Shown: positions 34,945 to 45,965 of the stretch, piece by piece
How the letters are laid out: every line of letters starts with the position of its first letter
Numbering within the stretch: the stretch's first letter is position 1
DNA from: Diadophis punctatus similis
Taxonomy: Eukaryota; Chordata; Lepidosauria; Squamata; Dipsadidae
Direction: 5' to 3'
Length of the DNA: 64,000 nucleotides
Assembly (NCBI GenBank): GCA_023053685.1
Contig: JALIGW010000003.1
Coordinates: 44,586,496 to 44,650,495, forward strand
Notes under the pieces: model-generated
The model's input: the letters and a program-made list of their open reading frames with translations, nothing else
What the model was told of the DNA's origin: nothing
Databases searched by the model: none
Translations under genes and position numbers: made by a program

Positions 34945-35465
34945 TTGCTACAGTGGTTAAATATGCTGCACTAGAACTTTGGGGATTTAAGTCAGAGGTG
35001 GGATTCAGCAGGTTCTGATCAGTTCTGGAGAACCAGTAGCGGAAATTTTGAGTAGTTCGGAGAACCGGTAAATACCATCTCTGACTGGCCCCGCCCCCAT
35101 CTATTCTCTGCCTCTGGAGTCCCAGCTGATCTGGAGGAAATGGGGATTTTGCAGTAACCTTCCCCTGGAGTGGGGAGGGAATGGAGATTTTACAGTATCC
35201 TTCCCTTGCCACGCTCACCAAGCCACGCCATGCCCACCAAGCCATGCCCACAGAACCGGTAGTAAAAAAAATTTGAATCCCACCGTCTCACCTTAGGCAC
35301 AAAAGCTGAGTGACTTTGGGCTGGTTACTCTCCCCTCAGCCCTAGGATGAAAGCAAGAGGAAACCACTCCTGAAAATATTGCTAAGTAAATTCTGTGGAC
35401 TTGGCCATATAGTTGCCAGGACTCAAAACTGACTCAAAAACCAACTGACTGATTGACTGACCAAT
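34945..35465 (+). mobile_element. tRNA-derived SINE split by a hAT-like insertion
   Basis: The head GCTACAGTGGTTAAATATG and TTGGGGATTTAAGTC occupies 34945-34992. After the hAT-like element, the SINE resumes at about 35289 with CACCTTAGGCACAAAAGCTG and GTGACTTTGGGC. It is related to 14206-14429. Confidence 0.72.
34993..35288 (+). mobile_element. hAT-like non-autonomous element inside a SINE
   Basis: It begins CAGAGGTGGGATTCAGCAGG; its right end is AATCCCACCGTCT, eroded from the usual CCCACCNCTG. It is the reverse complement of 1-229 along that length. No clean 8-bp duplication is visible, probably because the right end has decayed. Confidence 0.78.
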
Positions 35466-36042
35466 AAGAGGAATAGGTGGGACATGCTAGAAAAAAGATT
35501 GCTCACTGGGAGGCCAGGGATCTCCATGGAGGTATCTAAAAAATTCAAGATGGCAGCTGCAAATAGATGTCTGATACCCTGCCCTTTGTTTCATGGGTGA
35601 CACATGCGTCACAAATAAAAAGGCTTTAATTCATGAACACAGTCCACCATTTTGACTTTGTTTTTACTACCCCTTCAGCCAGCTTTCCTAATCACCCATA
35701 ATTCCATAACATAGGATGATCAGCAGCTATCTTTTAATATTGTAGATCTGTGTGGACGTTAGGTGTATCACTTTTTTTTTACAGAGATGGTTGCTGTTCA
35801 ATAAGCATGATCTATTTCGTGCCTGTTAAAATGCAATAACAAATCACTTAATTTTTGTAAAATATTTTTATATGCCAGCAGTGCTTTGGAAACATTTTAC
35901 TCCTTATAATATTTACAACTCTGTAAGTCAAGTAAGTATAATTAACTCTTATTTTGCAGAGAACAAGTAGCAAAAGGCAGAGAGCATTAAACCACCTAGT
36001 ACCATCATGGCAGAAGCAAAATCCAAGAATTCTTGATCCATA
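35466..36042. other. Unassigned DNA
   Basis: No gene or repeat recognised. Confidence 0.5.
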
Positions 36043-36050
36043 GTTTAAGC

Positions 36051-36524
36051 CAGTGATGGCGAACCTTTTTTGGCTCGGGTGCCAAAAGGGTGCACGTGCC
36101 CACACCCATAATACAATGCCCCCCCGCACATGCGTACAACCCCCCGCTCCCCCATGCATGCACAACCCCCCGCACTGCCCTCCCTGCGCATGCGCACAGG
36201 CCTCACTGAAGCCTCCAGACTTCCGGTAGGCGCTTTGGGTTGTTTTTTGCTCTCCCCAGGGTTCAGAAAAGCCTCCTGAAGCCTGGAGAGAGCGAAAAAT
36301 GGGCCAACAGGAAGTTCGGAAATGAACTTCCTGTTGGGCCATTGGGCCGTTTTTGCCGTCCCCAGGGTTTAGGGAAGCCTCCTGAAGCCTGGGGAGAGCA
36401 AAAACGGCCAAAAAGAAGGCTGAAAATCAGCTGGCCAGCGCGTGCATGCATGCTGAAGCTGACATAGGGCAACCCCTTGCGTGCTCTCAGAAATGGCTCC
36501 ACGTGCCACCATTCGCCATCACTG
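36051..36524. mobile_element. hAT-like element, 474 bp, CAGTGATGGCGAAC type
   Basis: Ends are CAGTGATGGCGAACC and ATTCGCCATCACTG, with a perfect duplication GTTTAAGC (36043-36050 and 36525-36532). A perfect TGCGCATGCGCA is at 36185-36196. Internally, a block around CTGAAGCCTGGGGAGAGC is repeated twice (about 36241-36300 and 36356-36405). Frames of 187 and 75 codons across it are repeat artefacts. Confidence 0.92.
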
Positions 36525-36532
36525 GTTTAAGC

Positions 36533-37066
36533 TGTCTATTATGCTGCAATAGCTTCTGGCATCATAGAGACAGTTCTTGTGTTCTTCTGTGTTGGGAGGA
36601 ATGCACCCATCACTGTGTGTCTTCCACCCTTTGGTTAGGAATTAGAAAGGCTGACACCTCACCACACCATCTGTCTGCCTGCAAATGTCTAAACATGGTT
36701 TGCAAGGGCTGAGTTTATTTTTTAATTGGAGTAACTTGCAAACCCTAGGAGTTGTGGTATGCTAAATATCGGTATTCCTAAAAGACCAGTTGAAACTTCT
36801 TCTAGATCAGGAACATTTTTTGCTTTCTTACAACATCATCAGAATGGTCAGATCAGCGTTTGTTTAAAGAATTATGGAGGTCTGGAGCATAACTTTTTGA
36901 TTGGGGGTTTTAAGCAGCGAAATTGATAGTTTAACTTCCCTCCCTCCATTTTGTGATGAAGCAAACAATGTTTTTCTATATCTGCACATTGAGCTTGGCA
37001 TATAGTTAACAAACACAAAACAGAGTAACAAAAATGAGTTCTACTCAGCTGCTATAAAAGAACTGT
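36533..37066. other. Unassigned DNA
   Basis: No gene or repeat recognised. Confidence 0.5.
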
Positions 37067-37100
37067 ATCATGGTGAAAGCTAGTTTACAACTAGCTCAGA
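37067..37100. repeat. Left arm of a 34-bp perfect inverted repeat
   Basis: This stretch (starting ATCATGGTGAAAGC, ending ACTAGCTCAGA) is the exact reverse complement of 37905-37938. The two arms bracket the element at 37125-37869. Confidence 0.9.
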
Positions 37101-37124
37101 ATGACCAGCTTCCATTGTATAGAG

Positions 37125-37869
37125 CAGTGGTCACCAACCGGTGGTCCACGAGAAAATTTTGGTGGTCCACAGAAAAATTATTTGCATTTTTTATATTGCA
37201 CTAAATCAGGGGTCCTCAAACTACGGCCCCTGGACCGGATACCTGCAATGAACGTTTGTGTTGCTGTAGAGAGTCTCCCCCTCCGGGTCGGAGGGGGGCA
37301 GAAATTCCAACTTGGGGTCTGCTTCAGCCTCCTGGTGCGGGCCTTTGGGCGAAGACTGGAGGGAAGCGCCGGTGGTGGTGAAGAGCCAGAGGGCCTTGTT
37401 CCAGTGGGACTGCATCATGGCCTGGAACTGGCTGACCATCTCAGCCCGCTAAGCCTCCAGGCACCGGTACCTGGCCTTGCACTCCCGCAGGTCTTCCCTC
37501 TGCTTGGGAAGCCTATGCTCATTGTCCTCAGTGAGGTGCTTCTACTGAGCCTCCTCGGTCAGATCCAATTTGAACTGAGCCAGCTGTTTTGCCAACTCTT
37601 TCTCGTGGTGGCTGCTTAGCTCCAACAACTGCTTCCTGTTGGGGCCCTAAGGAGCCCGGGCAAGCAGGCGAGGAGTGGCTGGGAGGGGAGGGGCGAGTAG
37701 AGGCTGGCGAAGTACCCCTCGACGTGAGTGACATTAAGTTGGCCACGTCCACCCAGTCACATGACCACCTACCCACGTCCACCCAGCCGGTCATTAGGCA
37801 GATCATATTAGTGGGATTTAAAATTATGAATTTAGTGGTCCCTGAGTTCCAAAAGGTTGGTGGCCCCTG
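37125..37869. mobile_element. hAT-like element, 745 bp, carrying captured coding-like sequence
   Basis: Outer ends are CAGTGGTCACCAACC and GGTTGGTGGCCCCTG. Flanks are GTATAGAG (37117-37124) and GTATAGTT (37870-37877), matching at 6 of 8. A second terminus-like CAGGGGTCCTCAAAC starts at 37207, suggesting nesting or fusion of two elements. The interior 37221-37646 contains a minus-strand reading frame with protein-like character (separate entry). Confidence 0.78.
37221..37646 (-). pseudogene. Captured coiled-coil coding fragment inside a hAT-like element
   Basis: Read on the minus strand from 37646 to 37221 in one frame, 142 codons are interrupted by only two TAG stops (37542-37544 and 37449-37451). 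The text has strong protein character: NRKQLLELSSHHEKELAKQL, AQFKLDLTEEAQ, stop, KHLTEDNEHRLPKQREDLRE, CKARYRCLEA, stop, RAEMVSQFQAMMQSHW, then a Pro/Ser/Glu-rich tail ending ETLYSNTNVHCRYP. The first two thirds have the charged heptad pattern of a coiled coil. I do not recognise the parent gene. It is flanked by transposon ends, so the simplest reading is a transduplicated host exon or processed segment now decaying. Alternatively it is an ancient transposon-encoded protein. Confidence 0.7.
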
Positions 37870-37904
37870 GTATAGTTGTAAACTAGCTAGTTGTAAACTA
37901 GCTT

Positions 37905-37938
37905 TCTGAGCTAGTTGTAAACTAGCTTTCACCATGAT
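37905..37938. repeat. Right arm of a 34-bp perfect inverted repeat
   Basis: Starts TCTGAGCTAGTTG and ends CTTTCACCATGAT, exact reverse complement of 37067-37100. Between it and the transposon, TAGTTGTAAACTAGC occurs twice in tandem (37873-37902) and is part of the arm as well. Confidence 0.9.
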
Positions 37939-38837
37939 CTAAAGAGTTATAGGAGTCTAAAACAGGAAACTATTTTGGGTGCATAAATAATTTCTTTATC
38001 TTACTGTCTCAAATTTTGGAGCAGTGATGCATTCTCATTGCCCCCAATATAACTAAGAGTTTGTCTTCAGAATTCACTCTTTTGAAGCATATTCAACCAA
38101 GCCAAGGCTAAGTAGACTGTACTTCCTGCCCACAGATGTTGTCCTTCTGCGTCCTTAGTTGCTCAGTAACTCTAATGCAACCCAGCTATTAAAGTTTTTC
38201 TTTCAGTTTGCTCTCATATGACTTTCCAATACAACTTAATCACAATTCAGTCTCTCTGGTTTCTTTTCTTAAATATTGGAAAAGTCCTCTGCTTGTTGAA
38301 GAGAGGATGCTCCTGAAATTAAAATAATCACCGAAGTATCAACATTATTAGACATCTTTGGTGGGCCTGTCCTCAACCCGTTTTTTGTAGTTCCTAGAAG
38401 TCTCTTTCATTGTATTGAAAAATTTGGGGTTTGTAACACTAACCCAGTTTAAAGAGATTCCCCCTAACCCTCCCCATATTGAGAAATACTGACAGTACCT
38501 ATATGCATGATATAGTTCCATCCACTTTGCTTTTTCATCCTATATGTTGAAATTCCCCAAAAAGCTCACACACCCGTTCTTAACCTAGTAGATTGTAGAT
38601 TGATTACAAGAACGGAAAAAGCAGCTCTTTCACCAACCATCACCTAATGTTCCAGAACAATAAAATAGTTTCCTAGTGAGCAGGAAATATCCTTTTCTGA
38701 AAAGTGGATAATGATTGCAAAAGAAGATTTGGAGACATGTCAACATCAGCCTTTAATTGTTTCTTACCCATTTGTGGAATTTTATAGTGAGTTCAAATGA
38801 GGTTGTCTTCCAAATGAGGAGGGTGCAGAATTAGTGC
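37939..38837. other. Unassigned DNA
   Basis: No gene or repeat recognised. Confidence 0.5.
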
Positions 38838-39240
38838 TTATTTATTTTATTTATTTTATTTTATTGTTCTTATAAGCCACCCAATCCCGTAGGACTCAGG
38901 GCAGCATACAACAGAAAAAAAGAACAATCAGCAAATACAATAAAACAATTTTAAAAAGTTAAAAATAGTTAAAAACCAGTCATCCATGGGGGCATTAAGA
39001 TCTATTTTCACCCTGCCTGCAGGAAGAGCCATGTCTTAATGGCTTTCCGGAAGGCCAGCAAGGTGGGAATAGTTTGGATCTCTGGGGGTAGTTGGTTCCA
39101 GAGAGCTGGAGCCCCCACAGAGAAGGCTCTCCCCTTTGGTCCCGCCAACCGACATTGTTTGGTTGAAGGGACCTGGAGGAGACTGACTCTGTGGGACCTA
39201 ACTGGTCGTAGGGATGTATGAGGTAGGATGCGGTCCTTTG
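38838..39240 (-). mobile_element. L2-like LINE 3' end
   Basis: It opens TTATTTATTTTATTTATTTT, then TATAAGCCACCCAATCCCG, and matches 15463-15870 throughout. The minus strand encodes ...QLSGTNYPQRSK-region codons with frame breaks. It is 5'-truncated at GGATGCGGTCC. Confidence 0.85.
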
Positions 39241-39629
39241 TGCAAAATGCCCCCTCCTTTCTGTTAACTCCATGACATTATAAGTGTGAGAGACTTCAGA
39301 AGCCCTGCATATATCGATAAAGACTGTTTCAAGGCAGTGACTACCTCTTGTGAATCAGCAGCCTTAGCACTTGAAGGGATTCTTGTCTCACCCCAACTCA
39401 TATCTTCAGGGATCCCATTATAATGATCTGATTAGGTAAAGGGGTACAAAGGCATAAGGGGGATTGAAGACAAAGAGGGGGAAGGGTGTTGTGTTCAAAT
39501 ATTGATTTCAGGGGACAGGAGAAGATGGTCTTTTGGTTGGCGTACTCCACATTTGATGCTTGGCAAGAACGGCAAGCAAGACTTGGCTGGTGGCTCTCTG
39601 TGTATGACCTGTAGCGCAAATTACCTGTA
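39241..39629. other. Unassigned DNA
   Basis: No gene or repeat recognised. Confidence 0.5.
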
Positions 39630-40065
39630 GTGTATGATTAGGGGACTGGAGGCTAAAACATATGAAGAACGGTTGCAGGAACTGGGTATGTCTAGTTTAA
39701 TGAAAAAAAGGACTAGGGGAGACATAATAGCAGTGTTCCAATATCTCAGGGGTTGCCACAAAGAAGAGGGAGTCAAGCTATTCTCCAAAGCACCTGAAGG
39801 TAGAACAAGAAGCAATGGGTGGAAACTAAACAAGGAGCGATGCAACTTAGAACGAAGGAGAAATTTCCTGACAGTTAGAACAATTAATCCGTGGAACAGC
39901 TTGCCTCCAGAAGTTGTGAATGCTCCAACACTGGAGGTTTTTAAGAAGATGTTGGATAACCATTTGTCTGAAGTGGTGTAGGGTTTCCTGCCTAAGCAGG
40001 GGGTTGGACTAGAAGACATCCAAGGTCCCTTCCAACTCTGTTATTCTATTCTATTCTAAATCATA
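39630..40065 (+). pseudogene. CR1 LINE 3' end with C-terminal reverse transcriptase ORF
   Basis: The plus strand encodes MIRGLEAKTYEERLQELGMS, TRGDIIAVFQYLRG, APEGRTRSNGWKL, RRNFLTVRTINPWNSLPPE and KKMLDNHLSEVV, then a stop. This is the C-terminal end of the CR1 ORF2 protein. The 3' UTR has GGGGGTTGGACTAGAAGAC and the tail is (ATTCT)n. It is 5'-truncated, lacks the polymerase core and is nearly identical to 59085-59455. Confidence 0.92.
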
Positions 40066-40129
40066 TAAACATATCCACAACCATAATGTGCTGTTACACA
40101 AATACCGATGAAAATAGTAAAAAAAAATC

Positions 40130-40212
40130 AAATTCATTCGCATGACGCCACCGGTTTCTTCGGTTCTGCGGCAACCAACAGGTAAGAGCGTACCGGCAGG
40201 AACCCACCTCTG
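40130..40212. mobile_element. hAT-like element, right-end fragment
   Basis: GCGGCAACCAACAGGTAAGA and GGCAGGAACCCACCTCTG match the right end of 6288-6597. It is truncated on the left and sits within a Sauria SINE. Confidence 0.75.
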
Positions 40213-40318
40213 CTTCCTAGGTTGGTAAAATGAGGAGCCAGATGATTGGGGGCAATATGCTGACTCTGTAAACCACTTAGAGCTGTAAAGCGGTATATAA
40301 GTCTAAGTGCTATTGCCC
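40213..40318 (+). mobile_element. Sauria-type SINE, 5'-truncated
   Basis: CTTCCTAGGTTGGTAAAATG, then GGGGGCAATATGCTGACTC and GGTATATAAGTCTAAGTGCT. It carries small deletions relative to 31243. Confidence 0.85.
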
Positions 40319-41635
40319 CAAAACAGGCAGAGGTTTGATCACACCATTGTGGCTGCAACCTTGATGGGTTTTTTTTTTTACCATTCTCTGTTGCCTACCT
40401 GGCCCCTAGTCTGAAAATCTTAGATCCCTTTGATCTGCATCATTTCGTTGGATATCTGAAAGGAAGGATGAAACTTTGGCTAGGATGGTTTCATTTGAAT
40501 TCATTTGTGAGGGAAAAGCAGAGAGCATTCACTGATATCAAACACCTAAGAGGTGATAGAAGAAATATTATATGCTAAAGGAGGCAGGCAAGAAGTTTCG
40601 TTTTATCTCCCTAAACCTATTCTTTCTTGTCTTAGTCTAAAGAAAGAAGGAGATAGACTTGTTTCAATAAAAACTGACTCAAGTGGAATGTGGAGTCATG
40701 TAAGCAGGATACCAAGGATAACACTAAAGCTAATACTACCTTTATTATAAAATTACAATAAAGTCTGAATGCACTTCTCTCCTCCCTACCCTTTCCTTCA
40801 AGAGAACTAAGGAGGTCAGTAGCACTTTCTCAAATTACATTCCTGCTTTGAACTCAGATTTCTCTTATCTAGCCATTGTCTTCTTTCTGTTCCTCAGGGT
40901 TATCCTCACAATCCATTACATCCAGATGTATACTATGTATTAAACTATTCAAGACACTCCTTTTTGCCACAGCCTCTTTTAATATCCAGTGGGATGATCT
41001 CATCAGAGGAACAAAAGATCCCACTTCCTGATGCAACAGGTTGGAAAAACCAGTGCAGACAACAACACATACCCAAGGGCCTTCAAAAGTAGCTGTGGAG
41101 GCAAAGATTACCCCACTATCTCCATCTTAACAGGAATTCTGAGCATCCCTCTCTCTCTCTCCAAGGAAAGCAGAATTTCAGAGCGATTGCCTTGCCTCCA
41201 ACTAAATTGCTATTGAATCAGCTTTTGGTTTGTTTTGCCCAGGCAAAGCTGTTGATGCTTGGTTGCTTCGGTTTCTGCCCCTTCACACTGCACACTTGGG
41301 GTTTGGGTTCCTTCTATCTGTGCCGTAGTTAATCAGGTACAAGGACGATAAGAAGAAATGGCGGGGGGGGGGGGAATAAATGAAGCAACTGTTATAACAG
41401 CATCCTGTATCTAGGAAACCAGCCCAGGGAATTCTCTTGTTTTGGTCCTGAAGCTGAGCAGGAGTCACTCTCATCTGGATGTTGTATAGTATTGTCATAG
41501 CATGCTGAGGGTCCAGTTGGAGGTGGTCATTGGATAGTGATTTGTGAGAGGCCAGGCATAATGCTCTGCTTGTTGGATTCTGGGCTGACATTTCAGAAGT
41601 ATGTTTCAGGGAGGTCACATGCATACCTTGGAGAT
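40319..41635. other. Unassigned DNA
   Basis: No gene recognised. A G-run at about 41363-41373 and a CTCTCTCTCT run at 41151-41160 are the only simple features. Confidence 0.5.
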
Positions 41636-41889
41636 ATTTATTTATTTTATTTTATTTTGTTTGTTTGTTTTTTTGTTTGTTTGTCAAACATGTACAAGAT
41701 AGTAGGTGTTTGCGTAAACATAACACAAGCAAAGAAGTACAGGTAAATTAGGCAATAGGACAGTAGGACAGGGACGGTAGGCACAATGGTGCGCTTATGC
41801 ACGCCCCTTACAGACCTCTTAGGAATGGGGTGAGGTAGACTGTAGACAGTCTAAGGTTAAAGTTTTGGGGGTTTGGGGAAGAAACCACA
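41636..41889 (-). mobile_element. CR1/L2-group LINE, short 3' end
   Basis: TTTATTTATTTTATTTTATT then GTCAAACATGTACAAGATAG and GGGACGGTAGGCACAATGG match 10597 and 20683. It is truncated at GAAGAAACCACA. Confidence 0.85.
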
Positions 41890-42755
41890 TATAGAAGAAA
41901 CCTTATAGACAGCTTCAGTCTCTTTCATCCTGTATGGGTTGTCCCTAGCTGGCAGCAATTCCCCAAAAGTAACTGGACAGGCCAACAGTTGAAGCTGGAT
42001 CTGCATGTCAAGGAAACGCTCTATGATAATCAAGCAGACAAAGTTTATTTCCCTATTAGGACAGAGAATCTGTTAGGTGTTGAGAGGCAGCTAGCTCCTG
42101 CTCAGGAAAGCAGCCACTGCGAGGCTGGGAGGGGACAGAGAAGGACAGGTTGCTTGGCCAAAAGCCCTGGGATTCCATTTTTGCTTCCAGGGTAGCAAAG
42201 GCTGCCCTTGTTCAATAGCATCTGGATGGGACAATGCAAGGGGATCAGGTATGGGCCGTGCCTGAGATGTTACATCCCAATGCCATAAAATTTGTACCAG
42301 ATCACAATGTACTAGCTTGCAATGTGACTGTATAATGTCAATCATTATTCTCCAATTTCAAAGCACGGGACCAGGCTGCTTCCTCTTCCAGGCTGACATT
42401 GAGCAATAAATCAAGTACAAATGCCTTTTGCTGCTAGCTCCTGCTAATTAATACTCAGGCTCACCTTCCACTCACACTTCCACACATCACATTATTTTAC
42501 AGAGGCCCGGAAGCCCAGTGAGAACATTCAGTATTATGAGGAAAAGAAGTCAATGATGGATGCAAACAGCAAGCACGCATTAGAGGGGCTAAAATGCCTC
42601 TGCGCTGCCTCTGTGATTTTTCTGTGTTTGCTTTGTTTTACCTTTCATCTTTAGAATACTGTATTCTTTTGTGCGTGTGCCAAACCCCCTTAAAACTGAA
42701 ATAACAAATATATGTAAAAGGACATGTCATCCTCTCCTCTAAATAATGTTTTAGC
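41890..42755. other. Unassigned DNA
   Basis: No gene or repeat recognised. Confidence 0.5.
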
Positions 42756-43415
42756 ATCTAAATATGAGCCAGCAATGTGCAGCGGCAGCCAAAAAGCCAA
42801 TGCAATCCTAAATTGCATTAATAAAGGGATACAATCTAGGACTAGGGAGGTATTAATACCACTCTATAAAGCCTTAGTTAGACCACACCTAGAGTACTGC
42901 ATCCAATTTTGGTCACCACACTACAAAAAAGACATTGAAACTCTAGAGAAAGTGCAGAGGAGAGCGACCAGGATGATTAGGGGACTGGAAACTATAACAT
43001 ACGAAGAGCGACTGCAGGAAATGGGCATGGCCAGTCTGGCAAAGAGAAGGACCAGGGGAGACATGATAACAGTGTTCCAATACTTGAGGGGCTACCACAG
43101 AGAGGAGGCGGTCAGGCTGTTTTCCAAGGCACCAGAGGGCCAGACGAGGAATAATGGATGGAAGCTGACCAAGGAGAGATTCAATCTGGAAATAAGGAGA
43201 AACTTTCTGACAATGAGAGCGATCAACCAGTGGAACAGCTTGCCTGCGGAGGTTGTGAGAGCTCCAACACTTGAGACTTTCAAAGGGAGATTGGACTGCC
43301 ATTTGTCTGAAATGGTGTAGGGACTCCTGCTTGAGCGGGGGGTTGGACTAGATGACCTACAAGGTCCCTTACAACTCTAATAATAATCTAATCTAAATAA
43401 TCTAAAATCTAAATC
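42756..43415 (+). pseudogene. CR1 LINE 3' end, longest uninterrupted CR1 frame here
   Basis: The plus strand encodes KANAILNCINKGIQSRTREV, LIPLYKALVRPHLEYCIQFW, LEKVQRRATRMIRGLETITY, KRRTRGDMITVFQYLRGYH, EIRRNFLTMRAINQWNSLP and GRLDCHLSEMV, then TAG. These are the thumb and C-terminal parts of CR1 ORF2. The catalytic palm is upstream and missing. The 3' UTR GGGGGTTGGACTAGATGACC and a (TAATCTAAA)n-like tail follow. Confidence 0.93.
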
Positions 43416-43417
43416 TG

Positions 43418-43697
43418 GCCGTCTTAACAGCATTATGGGCCCCGGGCAAAGCAGTGTCCATGGGCCCCTACGACAACTCCTCACAGGAATAAAAATGTAA
43501 ATGGTCAATAAAATTAAACATATATTTGCATGTTAGTATTAATAAAAAATGCAGTAAAATGTAATAAATATGTTGCTGTATTTATATGATACAAGGTGCA
43601 TTGAAGGGTTAACATACACAGATTAGTATGGGGCCCCTATGCTCGTGGGGCCCCACGGGCAAGTGCCCATCAGGCCCATGTGTTAAGACAGCCCTGA
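43418..43697. mobile_element. MITE-like element with GGCNGTCTTAAC ends
   Basis: The left end CTGGCCGTCTTAAC and right end GTTAAGACAGCCCTG are inverted repeats. GGGCCC-rich blocks lie just inside both. It inserted right after the CR1 tail. I could not confirm a duplication, so the superfamily (perhaps hAT, from the CTG end) is uncertain. Confidence 0.68.
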
Positions 43698-45353
43698 TGT
43701 CCATGTAAAGTCACTCCAACTTGCAGAATGCAAATACACAAATTGTACGGGTTCAAGAATTGCCTCTTAGCATCACTGCCTTTCCACTCTAAGTTATGAA
43801 TCAGCGTAGAGGTTAAGGAGTACGCAGTAGCAGCAAGAAAGAGGAAGTATCACAGTTTTGATCACATTTCCCACGGGAGAATTGTGTTGTGCTTACTCTC
43901 ATTGAGTAGTATTAGTGATTAAACTGGGAGAATTGTATGTTCATTCCCAAAGGAAAATTTTTGCTCGGCATCCTCCCCCCCCCATCTGCTGCTAATGATC
44001 GGATCCTTTTTTAGAATGATCAAGCGGAAGAAAACATGTTCTCCTCTGCCTTGCTTTCTCCGTGTGATCTCTCAAAGAGCTTGGCTAGATTGAAGTATGG
44101 TTGGAACCCAAACGGGGTGGGGGTGGGTGGGTGGGGGAAACCATTTGCCCTACCTTTCTCCCACCAGCCCATGATCTCCGGGACCTGTTGCCCTAAGGCA
44201 GGGGAACAGGCTTTCCCATGATCAGGAAGGTCAGCATTCCTGCTTGAGCTCACAAAGCCAGGAATCTGGAGAATGCACCTGAGAAATGAGCAATTCTTTT
44301 CATTCCAGGAGGCGGTATGCAGAGATGCAGAATGCCGCCCCGGGGCAAGCTCAACTTCATTTGGTAAAGAAGCAGAATCCCCATCTGCCTGACCTGCAAA
44401 GATATGCTTTTTGTAAATTGCTTTTGCTTTTGACTAGGAACAGGAACTACTAGAAGACTCATTAGCTCTCAGCTCCTAGCAGCAGATGTTCCAGAGGGGA
44501 CATGACAGCCGCTTCCTAGCCTTGTCTGCTATGAACTGACCTATCCTGAGCTGCACCATCTGCCCTTTGGTACTGCTCTGTCAAAGGATAGTCCAGTGAT
44601 GTCATTTTTCATAAGGTAGTTTCTGCAAACCTCTTTTCACTGGCAATGGCACTTTTGTTTTTGCATATTGTTGGGTGTATTTCTAAGGAGAGGTTAGATG
44701 GTCACTGTAGAAGTAAAGTAGCCATGCTAAAAGCCTTTCCTTTAAAGATGTTTTGAGGGGGAGACCTAATTGTATCTGGGTGCTGCACTTTTAAATCATG
44801 CCACCACTGGTATGTTGGTAATGCCACCACCATATGACTGGAGGAGGAAGGGCATGTGCTTTGAGAGCCTGGTTTTAAAGAAAATGCTGTAAAGGGCATT
44901 AAGCTTCTCAGAGGCTTAAAATATTTTTCTCTTTTTATTTTCCAAGATTTCCACGGGAGCAAAATTTGTGAACCTTGGTGTCACAATCTCAGGCATTACA
45001 ATAAAAGAGCTATTTATCACTTGATGTGGCCTGTGTGTTCCTGGAAAAGTGGCTGCATGTAAGTCTCCAAAGAATAATACATGAGCCAGCTGGATGTCCC
45101 GCATGCAATGTATGCTTTTCACCTTGTTGAAACACTTTGGGACATTCCAGGACCTCAGAACTTTCTCTACTTTTCCAGGATCTCATTGAAAACTCGATAT
45201 GGCTCCATATTTTGCATAGGAAAGCCTTCTTCCTTTGAGAAAGCTTGGAAGAGGCCCTTTACTCAAAGCATTATATCAAGGTAAAATTTATTTTCAAAGC
45301 TGGCAGGGCTATAAAACCAAACACAGGAAGAATGGTATGTGGAAAGGCAGAAC
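43698..45353. other. Unassigned DNA
   Basis: No gene or repeat recognised; a G-rich GGTGGGTGGGTGGGGG stretch lies at about 44123-44137. Confidence 0.5.
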
Positions 45354-45440
45354 AATAGAATAGAATAGAATAGAATAGAATAGAATAGAATAGAATAGAA
45401 TAGAATAGAATAGAATAGAATAGAATAGAATAGAATAGAA
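45354..45440. repeat. (AATAG)n microsatellite, about 17 units
   Basis: An 87-bp, essentially pure pentanucleotide array abutting the 3' end of the LINE at 45441. In the LINE's own orientation it reads (ATTCT)n. Confidence 0.97.
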
Positions 45441-45965
45441 TTTTATTGGCCAAGTGTGATTGGACACACAAGGAATTTGTCTTGGTGCATACAGCATGCT
45501 CTCGGTGTACATAAAAGAAAAGATAAGTTTGTCAACAATCATAAGGTACAACACTTAATGATAGTCCAGGTACAAATAAGCAATCAAATCATATTAGGAA
45601 CCAGTCAATATAAATTGTAAGGATACAAGCAACAAAGTTACAGTCATACAGTCATTTGTGGGAGGAGATGGGTGATGGGAATGATAAGAAGATTAATAGT
45701 AGTGCAGACTTAGTAAATAGTTTGACAGTGTTGAGAGAATTATTTGTTTAGCAGAGTGATGGCGTTCGGGGAAAAACTGTTCTTGTGTCTAGTTGTTCTG
45801 GTGTGTATGCTCTATAGCATCGTTTTGAGGGTAGGAGTTGAAGCAGTTTGTTTCCAGGATGTGAGGGGTCTGAAAATATTTTCACAGCCCTCTTTTTGAC
45901 TCGTGCAGTATACAGGTCCTCAAGGGAAGGCAGGTTGGTAGCAATTGTTTTTTCTGCAGTAAAGT
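45441..45965 (-). mobile_element. CR1-like LINE 3' end
   Basis: On the minus strand a short coding tail is visible (ATNLPSLEDLYTARVKKRA, FSDPSHPGNKLLQLLP), then a long 3' UTR ending CAATCACACTTGGCCAATAA and the pentanucleotide array. It is the most complete copy here of the family seen at 15262/17559 and 51247. Confidence 0.82.

Noticed and set aside
35848..36411. 187-codon minus-strand frame
   Set aside because: It crosses the boundary of the 36051 element into unrelated flank and has no domain.
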